From an uncultured Flavobacteriaceae bacterium (GTDB lineage: Bacteria > Bacteroidota > Bacteroidia > Flavobacteriales > Flavobacteriaceae), in the NCBI GenBank assembly GCA_947494695.1, contig CANLWB010000010.1, positions 1 to 64,000 of the forward strand: a DNA stretch of 64,000 nt, written 5' to 3'. This document shows, piece after piece, positions 9,261 through 19,039 of the stretch; within the stretch, counting starts at the first letter, position 1, and the number at the start of each line of letters is the position of its first letter. Under the pieces are notes generated by a model, which saw only the letters and a list, made by a program, of their open reading frames with translations, was not told where the DNA came from and did not search any database. Both the position numbers and the translations under genes were made by a program.

Positions 9261-9767
9261 ATGAAATTATTAAAGCAAACCATATGGTTATGTTTAACCG
9301 CTCTGGTAACGATGAGTTTTTCTCAATGTGCCAGTGCTGTTAAACTAGAAGATGTAGTGCCCTTGGAACTAGGAGAGGTTTATCAACAAAGTTGGGTAGC
9401 CGGAGTTCAAGGTGGTGGCTCTGGATATAATCTTTATGTTCCAGTAAAATCGAATCCTAAAAAAATTGTCCTGGATAGTCTTTTTTTCAAGGGAAAGTGG
9501 GTAAAATTGGAATTAAAGAGTGCGTCGCTTTATGTGGGACACTTTAAAACTAAGGCGAACCAAAGACATGATGTTATAATGAGCAGTGATCCTGTGGCAG
9601 AATATGGTAACCCCGTTCCCAATATATCCACACCCCAATCCATGAAGTTAAATGATTCTGAATGTCTTGTTAGTTATAAAAAGGGCAAGAAGACGTTATA
9701 TTTCAAAATTTCAAACGTTACTAAAAAATCGTCTTATAAATACCCAAAAACACCACCAAAGAGCTAG
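9261..9767 (+). CDS. hypothetical exported protein
   Basis: A 168-aa protein with a hydrophobic export signal (residues about 5-22) ending in SFSQCASA. The Cys could be a lipobox Cys, but the preceding residues are not canonical. I chose ATG 9261 over 9231 because the upstream start would sit inside the -7 box and would put ten polar residues before the signal. The mature part is beta-rich and lysine-rich, with a conserved-looking GGGSGYNLYVP segment, and it ends KTPPKS. I have seen similar uncharacterised proteins in Flavobacteriaceae but assign no function. The preceding uptake genes are on the same strand, though this gene seems to have its own promoter. Confidence 0.72.
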   Translation: MKLLKQTIWLCLTALVTMSFSQCASAVKLEDVVPLELGEVYQQSWVAGVQGGGSGYNLYVPVKSNPKKIVLDSLFFKGKWVKLELKSASLYVGHFKTKANQRHDVIMSSDPVAEYGNPVPNISTPQSMKLNDSECLVSYKKGKKTLYFKISNVTKKSSYKYPKTPPKS

Positions 9768-9819
9768 TTCTATCTTTTGGTTTGCATTAGCTAAAAGCGT
9801 ATTTTTAGCCGAATAAAAA

Positions 9820-11268
9820 ATGAACCCCTTGGGTGTACTCAAAACTTTTTTTAAAGATACAGTTATATATGGCTTGGCCATTGTGTTGCCGCGCCTTATA
9901 AATTTTCTTCTGGTTCGATTACACACCGATGTGCTTCCTAATGAAGCCTATTCAGAAAACACCGAGTTTTATGTCGTTGCGGCTTTTTTTAATGTGATTC
10001 TAACCTATGGGATGGAAACCGCTTTTTTTAGGTTTTTTAGCAATAATAAAAACAAAGAACAGGTTCTATCAACTGCCATAATTTCTATAGTCTTAAGTAC
10101 GATCATTCTAGGTATCGCATTATTCGTATTTAGAACACCCATATCTGAGGTACTTCATATAAATACAAGTTTCTATACCTTGCTTGTTGCCATTACCCTG
10201 GTAGACACCTTAATTGTTGTGCCTTTTGCCTATTTAAGGGTAACGGGCAGACCGCTTAGGTTCGCGTCTATTAAACTTATTAATGTGTTGATAATTGTTG
10301 TGCTTAATATTTTGTTTCTATCGACATCGTATGGAGTTAAAACGCTTCAGAATTTATTTGATGTAAGCGATAAAGTAGAATATATATTTATTGCCAACGT
10401 TATAGCCAGTGTAAGCGTATTGTTGCTGGTATTTCCATATTATTTTAAAAACAAGTTACAGTTCGATATCAACATATTAAAACAATTGCTTAATTATGGA
10501 TGGCCTATTATGGTTGCAGGTTTGGCTTTTGTTATCAATGAAAATTTAGATAAGTGGCTATTGCCAAATTATGAAGGAGAATACATAAATGGTGCCTATA
10601 GTGCCTGCTATAAACTGGCTGTGTTTATGACTTTATTTATTCAGGCCTTTAGAATGGGAGCCGAACCGTTTTTCTTTAACCATTCAAAAGCCGAGAACGC
10701 GAAAGAAACCTACGCCGTTATTCTAAAATATTTTACCATTGTAGGGGCGTTGGGTTTGTTAATGGTAACCGTTTATATTGACTGGTTACGTCCTGTTTTT
10801 ATAAAAAAGGAAAGCTATTTGGTTGCCATAAATATCGTTCCTGTTGTTTTGCTGGCTAACCTTTGTTTAGGTATTTATCATAATTTGTCGGTATGGTATA
10901 AGCTTACTGATAAAACACAATATGGAATGTATATTTCTTTAGTGGGTGCCGTGGTTACTATTGTTTTTAATGTGGTATATATTCCCGTTATTGGCTTTAT
11001 GGCTTGTGCTTATGCGACGCTTTTAGCTTATGGTTTAATGATGAGTCTTTCTTACCTTATTGGAAGACGACACTATAAGGTTCCATATGCCATTGGACGC
11101 ATAGGGTTTTACCTCGGATTTAGTACATTATTATCGTTTATAAGTTTTTATCTTTTTGAAAGAGATATTATTATAGGAACTGTATTTTTGTGTCTGTTTT
11201 TAATTGCGGTAGTTATACTGGAAAAGAAACAAATAAGACAATTATTAAAAAGACAACATGCAAATTAG
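9820..11268 (+). CDS. polysaccharide flippase family protein (MOP superfamily)
   Basis: A multi-pass membrane protein of 482 aa with about 12-14 hydrophobic helices, matching the Wzx/MATE-type polysaccharide exporter family, which flips lipid-linked sugars across the inner membrane. The N-terminal part ([20 protein letters not shown]) and the mid-protein segment [21 protein letters not shown] are typical of flavobacterial lipopolysaccharide biosynthesis flippases. It lies some 30 kb from the polysaccharide locus and overlaps dut by 11 bp, so it is probably a conserved core gene rather than the locus-specific Wzx (that is at 50311). The substrate is unknown. A short GCTAAAA/TTTTAGC hairpin lies just upstream (9790-9809). 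Confidence 0.85.
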   Translation: MNPLGVLKTFFKDTVIYGLAIVLPRLINFLLVRLHTDVLPNEAYSENTEFYVVAAFFNVILTYGMETAFFRFFSNNKNKEQVLSTAIISIVLSTIILGIALFVFRTPISEVLHINTSFYTLLVAITLVDTLIVVPFAYLRVTGRPLRFASIKLINVLIIVVLNILFLSTSYGVKTLQNLFDVSDKVEYIFIANVIASVSVLLLVFPYYFKNKLQFDINILKQLLNYGWPIMVAGLAFVINENLDKWLLPNYEGEYINGAYSACYKLAVFMTLFIQAFRMGAEPFFFNHSKAENAKETYAVILKYFTIVGALGLLMVTVYIDWLRPVFIKKESYLVAINIVPVVLLANLCLGIYHNLSVWYKLTDKTQYGMYISLVGAVVTIVFNVVYIPVIGFMACAYATLLAYGLMMSLSYLIGRRHYKVPYAIGRIGFYLGFSTLLSFISFYLFERDIIIGTVFLCLFLIAVVILEKKQIRQLLKRQHAN

Positions 11269-11692
11269 AATAATAAATAAATCGAATCATGCCCTTCCAA
11301 ATTATGAGACTATGGCCTCGGCAGGAATGGATTTGAGAGCAAATATTTTGGAACCCATAATACTGAAACCTCTGGAGCGCACCATCGTTAAGACAGGACT
11401 GTTTATTGAGCTTCCAGTTGGATTTGAAGCACAGGTACGCCCTCGTAGCGGATTGGCAGCAAAAAAAGGAATTACTGTTTTAAATGCTCCCGGAACCATT
11501 GATGCAGATTATAGAGGCGAAATAGGTGTGATTTTGGTGAATCTCTCCAATGACGATTTTACCGTTGAAAACGGTGAACGCGTAGCACAATTGGTGATAG
11601 CAAAACATGAACGTGCAGAATGGATTGAAGTCGAAGCACTAACAGAAACCTCAAGAGGTGAGGGTGGCTTTGGAAGTACAGGGATTAAGTGA
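11258..11692 (+). CDS. dut: dUTP diphosphatase
   Basis: A trimeric dUTPase (144 aa) that hydrolyses dUTP to dUMP and pyrophosphate, keeping uracil out of DNA and supplying dTMP synthesis. All five motifs are present: AGMDLRA (motif 1), RPRSGLA (2), [13 protein letters not shown] with the catalytic Asp (3), ERVAQLVI (4) and the C-terminal [10 protein letters not shown] (5). The length is normal. It overlaps the flippase end by 11 bp and is translated in another frame, which implies cotranscription. Confidence 0.97.
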   Translation: MQIRIINKSNHALPNYETMASAGMDLRANILEPIILKPLERTIVKTGLFIELPVGFEAQVRPRSGLAAKKGITVLNAPGTIDADYRGEIGVILVNLSNDDFTVENGERVAQLVIAKHERAEWIEVEALTETSRGEGGFGSTGIK

Positions 11693-11821
11693 TTGACAAC
11701 CTATGATTAACGATATTTGAAAAGAGGTTACATTGCTGAGCATAGGCTAAAAGTGAAAAGCCCTTTGTGACCACAAGAATAAATAATATAAAAAAACACC
11801 TGTTATAATACAGACAAGCCC

Positions 11822-12841
11822 ATGAAAATAATAGTACCAATGGCGGGACGTGGCTCTCGTTTACGTCCGCACAGTTTAACAGTTCCAAAACCATTAATTC
11901 CGGTAGCAGGACAACCCATAGTTCATAGGTTAGTAAAAGATATTGCTAAAGTTTTAAAGCAACCCGTCGATGAGATTGCGTTTGTTTTAGGAGATCCCGC
12001 CTGGTTTGGCGATGATGTGGTGTCCAGCCTCCAAGATTTAGCGAAAAACTTAGGAGCTAAAGCCTCTATTTATCGTCAGGACAAACCACTAGGAACCGGT
12101 CATGCCATTATGTGTGCCGAACCATCTTTATCTGGCCCTGCGGTAATTGCTTATGCAGATACCTTGATTAGAGCGGAGTTTGATTTAGATCCAACGGCCG
12201 ATAGTGTGATTTGGACAAAACGTGTTGATAACCCTGAAGCCTATGGTGTTGTTAAACTAAATGAAAATAATGAAATTTCAGAGCTGGTTGAAAAACCAGA
12301 AACGTTTGTAAGCGATCAAGCTGTTATTGGCATATATTATTTTAAAGATGTAGCCGTTTTAAAAGGGAAGTTACAAGATGTTTTAGATGAAAACGTTATG
12401 AATGGTGGTGAATACCAGATTAACGATGGTATTAAACGGATGATGGCCGAAGGCAAGGTTTTTAAAACAGGAACAGTAGATGAATGGATGGACTGTGGTA
12501 ACAAGTCTATAACTATAGAGACAAACGAAAAAATGCTTGGCTTTTTAAAAGCAGATGGCGAAGAGACATTGGTATCAGATTCTGTAAAACTTGAAAACGC
12601 AACTATTATAGAACCATGTTTTATTGGGGATAATGTGGTTTTGGTAGACAGTACCGTTGGTCCGTATGTCTCTATTGGAAATAATACGGTTGTCGAGAAT
12701 TCAACTGTTAAGAATAGTTTAATTCAGACCCATACTAGCATTAAAAATGCTAAATTAGATCATGCTATGATTGGAAATCATGTGAAATATAATGGTGACT
12801 ACACATCAATAAGCATTGGAGATTACTCGATACTCGAGTAA
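11822..12841 (+). CDS. sugar-phosphate nucleotidyltransferase with left-handed beta-helix tail
   Basis: A nucleotidyltransferase of 339 aa that would activate a sugar-1-phosphate with an NTP. The N-terminal Rossmann-type domain starts with PMAGRGSRLRPHSLTVPKPL, the classical G-x-G-(T/S)-R-x5-PKPL nucleotide-binding loop. The sugar-binding part includes VEKPETF and GGEYQINDGI. The C-terminal 80 residues have isoleucine-rich hexapeptide-like repeats (IIEPCFIGDNVV, VGPYVSIGNNTVV), a short left-handed beta-helix. It resembles glucose-1-phosphate thymidylyl- or mannose-1-phosphate guanylyltransferases, but the substrate cannot be fixed. It differs from RfbA at 43886 and stands outside the polysaccharide locus. 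Confidence 0.88.
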   Translation: MKIIVPMAGRGSRLRPHSLTVPKPLIPVAGQPIVHRLVKDIAKVLKQPVDEIAFVLGDPAWFGDDVVSSLQDLAKNLGAKASIYRQDKPLGTGHAIMCAEPSLSGPAVIAYADTLIRAEFDLDPTADSVIWTKRVDNPEAYGVVKLNENNEISELVEKPETFVSDQAVIGIYYFKDVAVLKGKLQDVLDENVMNGGEYQINDGIKRMMAEGKVFKTGTVDEWMDCGNKSITIETNEKMLGFLKADGEETLVSDSVKLENATIIEPCFIGDNVVLVDSTVGPYVSIGNNTVVENSTVKNSLIQTHTSIKNAKLDHAMIGNHVKYNGDYTSISIGDYSILE

Positions 12842-13001
12842 TTCCTGAGTGTCGCGCTAAGTGTGAACAAAGTGAAAGCAGAAATCTCACAATAAAAGGA
12901 GAGATAAACTTTGGTATGTTAATGACATGTCAAATAACCCAATGCAGTCAGTTGCGTTGGAGTAACAAATGAAAATGAATCGATTTGGAATGGTTTATGT
13001 T

Positions 13002-13009
13002 TAAATTTG
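13002..13009 (+). promoter_or_regulatory. candidate -7 box (TAAATTTG)
   Basis: TAAATTTG fits TAnnTTTG, 50 nt before the TPR gene start. A TTTG at 12984-12987 could supply a -33 element, but at a short spacing of about 14 nt. Confidence 0.38.
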
Positions 13010-13058
13010 AGTATAAGTTAGCATAAAAGAATAAGATATCTGTTAGAACAGGCATTAT

Positions 13059-14417
13059 ATGAAAAACAAGATCTACATACTTTACATCATTTTAGGCATG
13101 TTATTCATTTCTCAGGCGAACTACGCCCAGGTTGATTTTAACAAGCGCCCCGATGATGATTTAGGTCATGTGGAAGATAAGTTTCAGGAGTTTTTCTATG
13201 AGGCCTTAAAGCAAAAAGGTATTGAAAACTATGATAGATCAGTTGAAGCGCTTTTAAAGTGTGTTGAGCTGGATAAGTCCGTACCGGTGTTGTATTTTGA
13301 ATTGGGGAAGAACTACTTCAAACTTAAAAACTTTGCTCAAGCCGAAGAAGCTTTTAAAAAAGCGGTTAATAAAGATCCAGATAACGAATGGTATTTAGAT
13401 GAATTATATGGGTTTTATGTTTCTCAAAACGATTATGATAATGCTATAAAGACCGTTCAGCAATTGGTTAAGTATCACCCTGATTATAAGGAGGACTTGG
13501 CGTCCCTATATCTTCGATCTAAAAAATATGATGATGCTTTGGAATTGTTAGATGAGTTAGATTCAAAATTTGGCATTTCTGTCACTCGGGATAGGATGCG
13601 TAATAAAATTTATGAAGCTACAGGTAGAAAAAAAGATCAAATAGAGAATCTTGAAAAGCGCGTTGAGAGTCACCCGAAAAAGGAATCTAACTATCTGGCT
13701 TTAATTTTTCGTTACAGTGAAAATAACGAGAAAGAGAAGGCTTTTGAAACGGCTAAGGAATTGCTAAAAATCAATCCAAATTCGCAGTTGGTACATTTGG
13801 CATTATACAAGTTCTATCTGGATGATGACAATGCAGAAAAGGCCATTGAATCGATGAAAGCCGTGGTTAAAAGCAATGAGATAAAACCAAAGGCCAAACT
13901 AAAGGTACTAACCGATTTTGTGAGTTTTGTTGGAAAACATCCAGAATATGAGTCGGATTTAGTGGAGGCTACAGCTCTGGTAAGTGGTAATAATAGTAAA
14001 ACGCTTTTAGAATTAGGTCAGTATTATTTAGCTAGAAAGAACAAAGCAAAAGCGTTAGAGTATTTCGAATCGGCCTTGAAATTAGAATCTAATAACTTTA
14101 GTATATTACGCAATGTACTTTTGTTGTATATCGATTTGGAAAAATTTGATCAAGCTAAAGAGCGCAGTGATAAGGCCCTGCAAAAATTTCCATCGCAACC
14201 CTTGTTTTATTTGGTAAATGGTGTTGCTTTAAATGAGCTAAACGATCCTAAAAGTGCTATTGAAACCTTAGAAGTCGGATTAGATTATATTATAGACGAC
14301 CCTAAAATGGAAATAGATTTTTATAAGCAGTTAAGTAGGGCTTATACCCTATTAAACAATACGGTCAAAGCGAAAACGTTTAGTGATAAAGCAAAACAAT
14401 TAGAAAGTTCGAATTAA
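13059..14417 (+). CDS. tetratricopeptide repeat protein, exported
   Basis: A 452-aa protein with a signal peptide (cleavage likely after ANYAQ) followed by consecutive TPR-like helical pairs. Examples are PVLYFELGKNYFKLKNFAQAEEAF around residue 70 and TLLELGQYYLARKNKAKALEYF around 320. TPR arrays mediate protein-protein contacts, here presumably in the periplasm. Its stop overlaps the start of the DUF4292 lipoprotein gene by one base, and that gene in turn abuts an EnvC-like gene, so the three form one translationally coupled unit. I infer an envelope-biogenesis role from this context. The partner proteins are not evident. Confidence 0.88.
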   Translation: MKNKIYILYIILGMLFISQANYAQVDFNKRPDDDLGHVEDKFQEFFYEALKQKGIENYDRSVEALLKCVELDKSVPVLYFELGKNYFKLKNFAQAEEAFKKAVNKDPDNEWYLDELYGFYVSQNDYDNAIKTVQQLVKYHPDYKEDLASLYLRSKKYDDALELLDELDSKFGISVTRDRMRNKIYEATGRKKDQIENLEKRVESHPKKESNYLALIFRYSENNEKEKAFETAKELLKINPNSQLVHLALYKFYLDDDNAEKAIESMKAVVKSNEIKPKAKLKVLTDFVSFVGKHPEYESDLVEATALVSGNNSKTLLELGQYYLARKNKAKALEYFESALKLESNNFSILRNVLLLYIDLEKFDQAKERSDKALQKFPSQPLFYLVNGVALNELNDPKSAIETLEVGLDYIIDDPKMEIDFYKQLSRAYTLLNNTVKAKTFSDKAKQLESSN

Positions 14418-15184
14418 TGAAAGTACGTTCTCAAATCATTTTAGCCTGTTTGGCCTTCACATTGTTTCATTGTAAGTCGTCCAGAACGATTGCCGGTGGT
14501 CAGGCAAATTATAGGCTTTCCAGCAAGCAATTAATAAAGGAAAACACGAAACAGGAGCCAGATTTTAAAACGTTAAAATCTACACTTAAAATTACCTATA
14601 CAAAAGATGGAGGTTCACAATCTCATTCTGTAAGCTTTAGAGCTAAAAAAGATGAGATGTTGTGGATGAGTGCAACATTTTCTATTGTGAAAGCTCTAGT
14701 TACACCAGAGAAAGTGAGCTTTTATAATAAACTGGATAACACCTATTTTGATGGTGATTATAAGTATTTAAGCGACTTATTGGGCACCGAGTTGGATTTT
14801 CAAAAGGTTCAAAATTTATTGTTGGGAGAAACGATTTATAATTTAAAAGACGATCATTATAAGGTTTCTGTGCAGGATAGCACTTATGTGTTACAACCCA
14901 GAAAGCAACGCGATCTTTTTGAGATTTTCTTTCTCTTGGATCCGTCTCATTTTAAAGTAAAGTCGCAGCAAATATCACAACCTAAAGAGTTTAGACATCT
15001 ACAGGTAGATTATTTAACACATCAGGAGGTTGAAAAACAAATACTTCCAGAAAAGATTAAAGTCATTGCTTTAGAAACTAACGAAGAAACGATTATAAAT
15101 TTAGAGTTTAAAAATGTGAGTCTAAACGAAGAGCTTAGGTTTCCATTTAAAATACCATCAGGATACAAAGAGATTAAACTTTAA
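14417..15184 (+). CDS. DUF4292 domain lipoprotein
   Basis: A lipoprotein of 255 aa: the signal ends in LFHCKSS (Cys19). The mature part matches the DUF4292 family as I recall it, a Bacteroidota LolA/LolB-like beta-sheet protein; segments such as KDEMLWMSATFSIVKALVTPE and PSGYKEIKL are characteristic. A LolB-like fold would suggest a role in handling lipoproteins or lipid at the outer membrane, which is inference. Start and stop overlap the neighbouring TPR and EnvC-like genes by one base each, indicating a coupled operon. Confidence 0.85.
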   Translation: MKVRSQIILACLAFTLFHCKSSRTIAGGQANYRLSSKQLIKENTKQEPDFKTLKSTLKITYTKDGGSQSHSVSFRAKKDEMLWMSATFSIVKALVTPEKVSFYNKLDNTYFDGDYKYLSDLLGTELDFQKVQNLLLGETIYNLKDDHYKVSVQDSTYVLQPRKQRDLFEIFFLLDPSHFKVKSQQISQPKEFRHLQVDYLTHQEVEKQILPEKIKVIALETNEETIINLEFKNVSLNEELRFPFKIPSGYKEIKL

Positions 15185-16413
15185 TGCCAAATAGCAGACC
15201 ATCACATAACATTCTTTTTCTTCTGGCATTTATACTATGCGGGACTCTGGCATTTTCTCAGGGTAATAAACAAAAACAGTTGGAATCTCGCCGACAGGAG
15301 CTGCGCAGGGAAATTCAGAAGATAAATGAATTGCGTGCCCAAAATAAATCCAAAGTGAAATCGCAAGTTAGCTTAATTGAAGATTTTAACTATAAGATAA
15401 GTGTACTGTCAAACCTTATTAAGGTTACAAACCAGCAAGCGAATTTAATCACGAGGCAAATTGGTTCCAATCAAAAGAAAATAACCGCACTTAGAGGCGA
15501 ATTAAAGCAACTAAAGGCAGATTATGCTGCCATGTTAGTCAAGGCATATAAAAGTAAAAATACGCAAAGCAGAATCATGTTTTTGCTATCATCAAATAAC
15601 TTTAAGCAAGCCTATAAGCGTTTGCAGTATATTAAACAGTACTCAGACTATCAGAAGCAACAAGGCGAAACGATAAAAACCAAAACCTTCGAACTTCAGG
15701 AGGTTAATAAAGATTTACAAAATAAGAAAGAGGATAAAAAACGACTGATTGCGGATAATAAAGAGATTCAGAAATCTTTGGAAACTGAACGAGGGCAGCA
15801 CCAGGCTTTAATGAAGGTGATTCAAAATAATCTGTCATTGTACACCTCTCAGATAAAACGCAAACAGCGTGAGGCAGCCAAAATTGATCGTGAAATCGAT
15901 CGTATTATTAAAGCTGCTATTGCTAGGTCCAATAAAAAGGCAGGCAAGGCGACAAGTTCTAAAAGCTTTGCTTTGACTGCCGAGGAGAAAACACTGGCAA
16001 CCAAGTTTATTTCAAACAGGGGGAAATTACCATGGCCAGTGGAGCGAGGTGTAGTAAGGTTAGGTTATGGTACGCAGCGACACCCCATAGATAAATCTTT
16101 AACGATTAAAAGCCACGGTGTTCGAATTGCGACTCAAAAAGGTGCTAAAGTTCGAGCTGTGTTTAATGGTGAGGTTAGTGAAATACTTAGAATGAAAAAT
16201 GTAAACCCTATTGTTATGATTCGGCATGGGAACTACTTAACCATCTATAAAAACTTGACCAACGTTTCTGTTAAAAAAGGGGATAAAGTATCAACTAAGC
16301 AGACCATTGGTGAGGTGTTTACAAATCCTTCCAATGGAGAAAGTATTTTAAGTTTTACGATCTCTAAAGGGACAAAAACTGAAAATCCCGCTTCCTGGAT
16401 TTATAAGATGTAA
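15184..16413 (+). CDS. EnvC-like murein hydrolase activator (degenerate LytM domain)
   Basis: A 409-aa exported protein. A signal peptide (about 10-26, ending AFSQ) is followed by a long coiled coil (about 28-265, rich in Q, K, E, R with LESRRQELRREIQ heptads) and a C-terminal LytM/M23 fold (about 280-409). The zinc ligands are missing: the usual HxxxD reads SHGVRIA (Arg314 for Asp) and the HxH reads ILSFT (Ser391, Ile389). It should therefore not cut peptidoglycan itself but, like EnvC or NlpD, activate an N-acetylmuramoyl-L-alanine amidase during cell separation. It is the last gene of the TPR-DUF4292-EnvC unit and is convergent with the T9SS protein downstream. Confidence 0.9.
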   Translation: MPNSRPSHNILFLLAFILCGTLAFSQGNKQKQLESRRQELRREIQKINELRAQNKSKVKSQVSLIEDFNYKISVLSNLIKVTNQQANLITRQIGSNQKKITALRGELKQLKADYAAMLVKAYKSKNTQSRIMFLLSSNNFKQAYKRLQYIKQYSDYQKQQGETIKTKTFELQEVNKDLQNKKEDKKRLIADNKEIQKSLETERGQHQALMKVIQNNLSLYTSQIKRKQREAAKIDREIDRIIKAAIARSNKKAGKATSSKSFALTAEEKTLATKFISNRGKLPWPVERGVVRLGYGTQRHPIDKSLTIKSHGVRIATQKGAKVRAVFNGEVSEILRMKNVNPIVMIRHGNYLTIYKNLTNVSVKKGDKVSTKQTIGEVFTNPSNGESILSFTISKGTKTENPASWIYKM

Positions 16414-16503
16414 CACGACAGCGTTATAAGATAGTTTTATAATGTTTATACTTTAACTTTCTTATTCGAATACAAGCATTTTAGTTATTCTTCAAGTTAA
16501 CCA

Positions 16504-18537
16504 TTATTCCTTTAATAATTTTAGGGTTTTTGCTTGGTTTTTACTGGTTACCTGAACGAAGTAAAAACCCTTAGTCATTGAACTTACGTCAAGAGATTGA
16601 ATTTTATCACTGGTAAAATCATCAGAATAAACGCGTTTGCCATTTAAGTTAAATATATTGATATGAAAAGAGTTATATAATTTATCAGTTTTTATGTTTA
16701 ATTTATCTTTAACAGGATTAGGGAAAATAGAAAAGTCATTTTTTGTCAGGTTGTTGTCCAAACTCAGTTGGATATTAATATCGCTAAGAGACCTTTCCCA
16801 AACACTTGAAGAAGATGTTCCTATATAGATTTTATCACCAAGAATAAAAAGCTCGTTAACAGGTATATTTCCAATGTCATCACTTATGTCGCGCCATGCT
16901 TTATTGCTTTGGGATGCGGCATATACACCTTGGAAGCTGGCAGCATATATGTTATCACCTGTTACAATAATGTCAGTAATTGACATTATACTATTATTAA
17001 ACAATGTCCAGTTATTCCCTAAATCTTCACTAACCAGTAAGCCTTTAGCCGTGCCGGCATATAGCTTACCGTCAACAAGTTTTAGATCATAAGTAAAGTG
17101 AAAACTACCAGCAATTGAAATATCAGACCAGGAGACTCCTAAATCTTGGGAAATGAAAATTTCTCCACCGTGTGTGCTTAACACGATAGTGTCATCCTTA
17201 ATTATAATGCTTTCATAGCTCGTATTTGTATTTAAAGTCGTAGTATCTGCTAGGGTCCATGTTTCACCGTTATCAATAGATAAATATACACCAGATCCAT
17301 TGACACCACATACGAGGGTTCCATTATCATAATCGAGTGTTTGTATAGACTTATTAATACCAGGGTCAAATAATAAATCCCATGTATTACCATCGTTAGA
17401 GGATGCATATAAATCATCCGATCCAATAATTATTTTGTCTTCGATAATTTTTATGTCATGAATTACTTTTGCATCTGATGCACCAGATTCTAGACTAATT
17501 TTGGTCCAATTTCCTAACAAATCAGACCTATATAGGCCTTGATATTGAGTGCCTACAAATAAGTTAGAATCATTAGATGCAAAAGATGTTATTGGTAAGG
17601 CAGCAATCCCATCATCATTTTTAAACCAACTAACCCCATTATTGGTTGAGTGATAAAGTCCTTCCCCTGTGCTCATTATTATTTTATCGTTTAATAAAAT
17701 AACATCATTTGCAGTATAATCGGTTTCTTGATTTTGGATAAGTGTCCAGTTAAGACCTTCATCTTTGGTATAATATAATTTTCCTGGGTGTGTTGTGAAA
17801 TAAATGCTATCTGCTGAAACTCCCATATTTACTATGGTGGAGTTTACGTTTATATTTGATTTTGCCCAGGACGTACCATCTGATGAAGTAAATACATTTC
17901 CATCATTACTTAGGTATAAAGTGTTTTGAGTTGCGGCCATGGATCTCACACCATTTGACCCCATCCCAGTCACGTTTACTTCTTCCCATGTATCACCAGA
18001 GTTATTGGATTTAAATAGCGTTCTGCCCCCAGCATAGATTTGAGAATTGAAAAAAGCAAAATCTTGAAATTGAATATCAGAAACCCCCTCACTTTTTTCA
18101 ACCCAATTGTCTCCGTTATTGGATGAGTAGAAAATACCACCATTGGCATTACCTGCAAAAATATCGGTTTCGGAAACTGCGATATTATAAAAGGTTAAAT
18201 CATCAATACTCGAATTGATTGGCGTCCAACTTTCACCTTCATTTACAGATAGGTAAAGTCCAGATCTGGACATAGAGGCGTATAGCATGCCATTATGAGC
18301 AACCAAATCTTCAACATTTTCTCCTAAGGGTAAACCAGAACTTTTTTTAACCCAGGACGTTCCATTATCTATGGATTTGTAAACACCACCACCACCGGTA
18401 GAAACGAACAATGAAGATTCAAGATTAACGATCTCATAAGTATACCCACCATATGGACCACCATTTTGAACCCACTGTGCCAGTAGAGATGTGTTAACAA
18501 TCAAGACAAAGTATATTGTTGAAATAACGTTCTTCAT
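16504..18537 (-). CDS. secreted Asp-box (BNR) beta-propeller protein with T9SS sorting domain
   Basis: A 677-aa secreted protein. A signal peptide (to about residue 20, SLLAQ) is followed by some 14 repeats of about 40-45 aa. Most carry an Asp-box of the form S-x-D/N-x-G-x-x-W, for example SIDNGTSW, SVNEGESW, SSNNGDNW, TKDEGLNW, STNNGVSW, SSNDGNTW, SIDNGETW, SQDLGVSW and SEDLGNNW; the last ones are degenerate. Fourteen blades would make two seven-bladed propellers, as in GH74-type or sortilin-like folds. The C-terminal 75 aa (FSIFPNPVKDKLNI, GKRVYS, GFYFVQVTS, KLLKE) are a type A T9SS sorting domain, so the protein is exported across the outer membrane and attached or released. No glycosidase catalytic residues could be assigned. 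Confidence 0.88.
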   Translation of the reverse strand: MKNVISTIYFVLIVNTSLLAQWVQNGGPYGGYTYEIVNLESSLFVSTGGGGVYKSIDNGTSWVKKSSGLPLGENVEDLVAHNGMLYASMSRSGLYLSVNEGESWTPINSSIDDLTFYNIAVSETDIFAGNANGGIFYSSNNGDNWVEKSEGVSDIQFQDFAFFNSQIYAGGRTLFKSNNSGDTWEEVNVTGMGSNGVRSMAATQNTLYLSNDGNVFTSSDGTSWAKSNINVNSTIVNMGVSADSIYFTTHPGKLYYTKDEGLNWTLIQNQETDYTANDVILLNDKIIMSTGEGLYHSTNNGVSWFKNDDGIAALPITSFASNDSNLFVGTQYQGLYRSDLLGNWTKISLESGASDAKVIHDIKIIEDKIIIGSDDLYASSNDGNTWDLLFDPGINKSIQTLDYDNGTLVCGVNGSGVYLSIDNGETWTLADTTTLNTNTSYESIIIKDDTIVLSTHGGEIFISQDLGVSWSDISIAGSFHFTYDLKLVDGKLYAGTAKGLLVSEDLGNNWTLFNNSIMSITDIIVTGDNIYAASFQGVYAASQSNKAWRDISDDIGNIPVNELFILGDKIYIGTSSSSVWERSLSDINIQLSLDNNLTKNDFSIFPNPVKDKLNIKTDKLYNSFHINIFNLNGKRVYSDDFTSDKIQSLDVSSMTKGFYFVQVTSKNQAKTLKLLKE

Positions 18538-18979
18538 TTTATTCAGTATTTTAATTTTTTATGATGATATATCTATAACGTTTTAAAGTAGATTAAATAT
18601 AGGAATAAATTAGTTCTTATCGTGATCCAAAGGAAGTAATATAACATGAGTTTCTAAAACGAGAATATTTTAATGATAATCCTGTTTAATAGGGTTAGAT
18701 ACGACCTTATGGCCTCGAATATGTTAAGTATGAACTAAAGGCGAAAAGCTTTTGGTCTTACGCTTTGATATTCAATGTGATAATTTTTATAGTTACATCG
18801 AATATGAACAACTAGAAAAATATTACAGTCAAATTTAGCAATGCCGGAAGCCGTATTTCATTTTCATTGATTCAACGATTGAACTCTAATAGATCGATCG
18901 GTTGATTTGAATTAATACGAAAAAGGACTTAAGAATATATTCGATTTATCTGGACAAGAAAAGCCAAAAGGCTGGATTT
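18538..18979. other. intergenic region without a recognisable gene
   Basis: I see no credible coding sequence here. The stretch is AT-rich. CGAATATG occurs twice (near 18717 and 18798), and there is a small AAAAGCTTTT palindrome near 18747. It includes the upstream region of the Asp-box protein gene. Confidence 0.5.
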
Positions 18980-19015
18980 AAAAAAAAGAGATCCTGAAAC
19001 TCGTTTCAGGATCTC
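18980..19015 (-). terminator. factor-independent terminator
   Basis: A perfect 13-bp stem (GAGATCCTGAAAC, 18988-19000, with its complement at 19003-19015) has a 2-nt loop. Read on the minus strand it is followed by eight T (18987-18980). It terminates the small lipoprotein gene at 19040-19264. Confidence 0.85.
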
Positions 19016-19039
19016 ATATTTGTTTTGTTTAAGGGTTTA

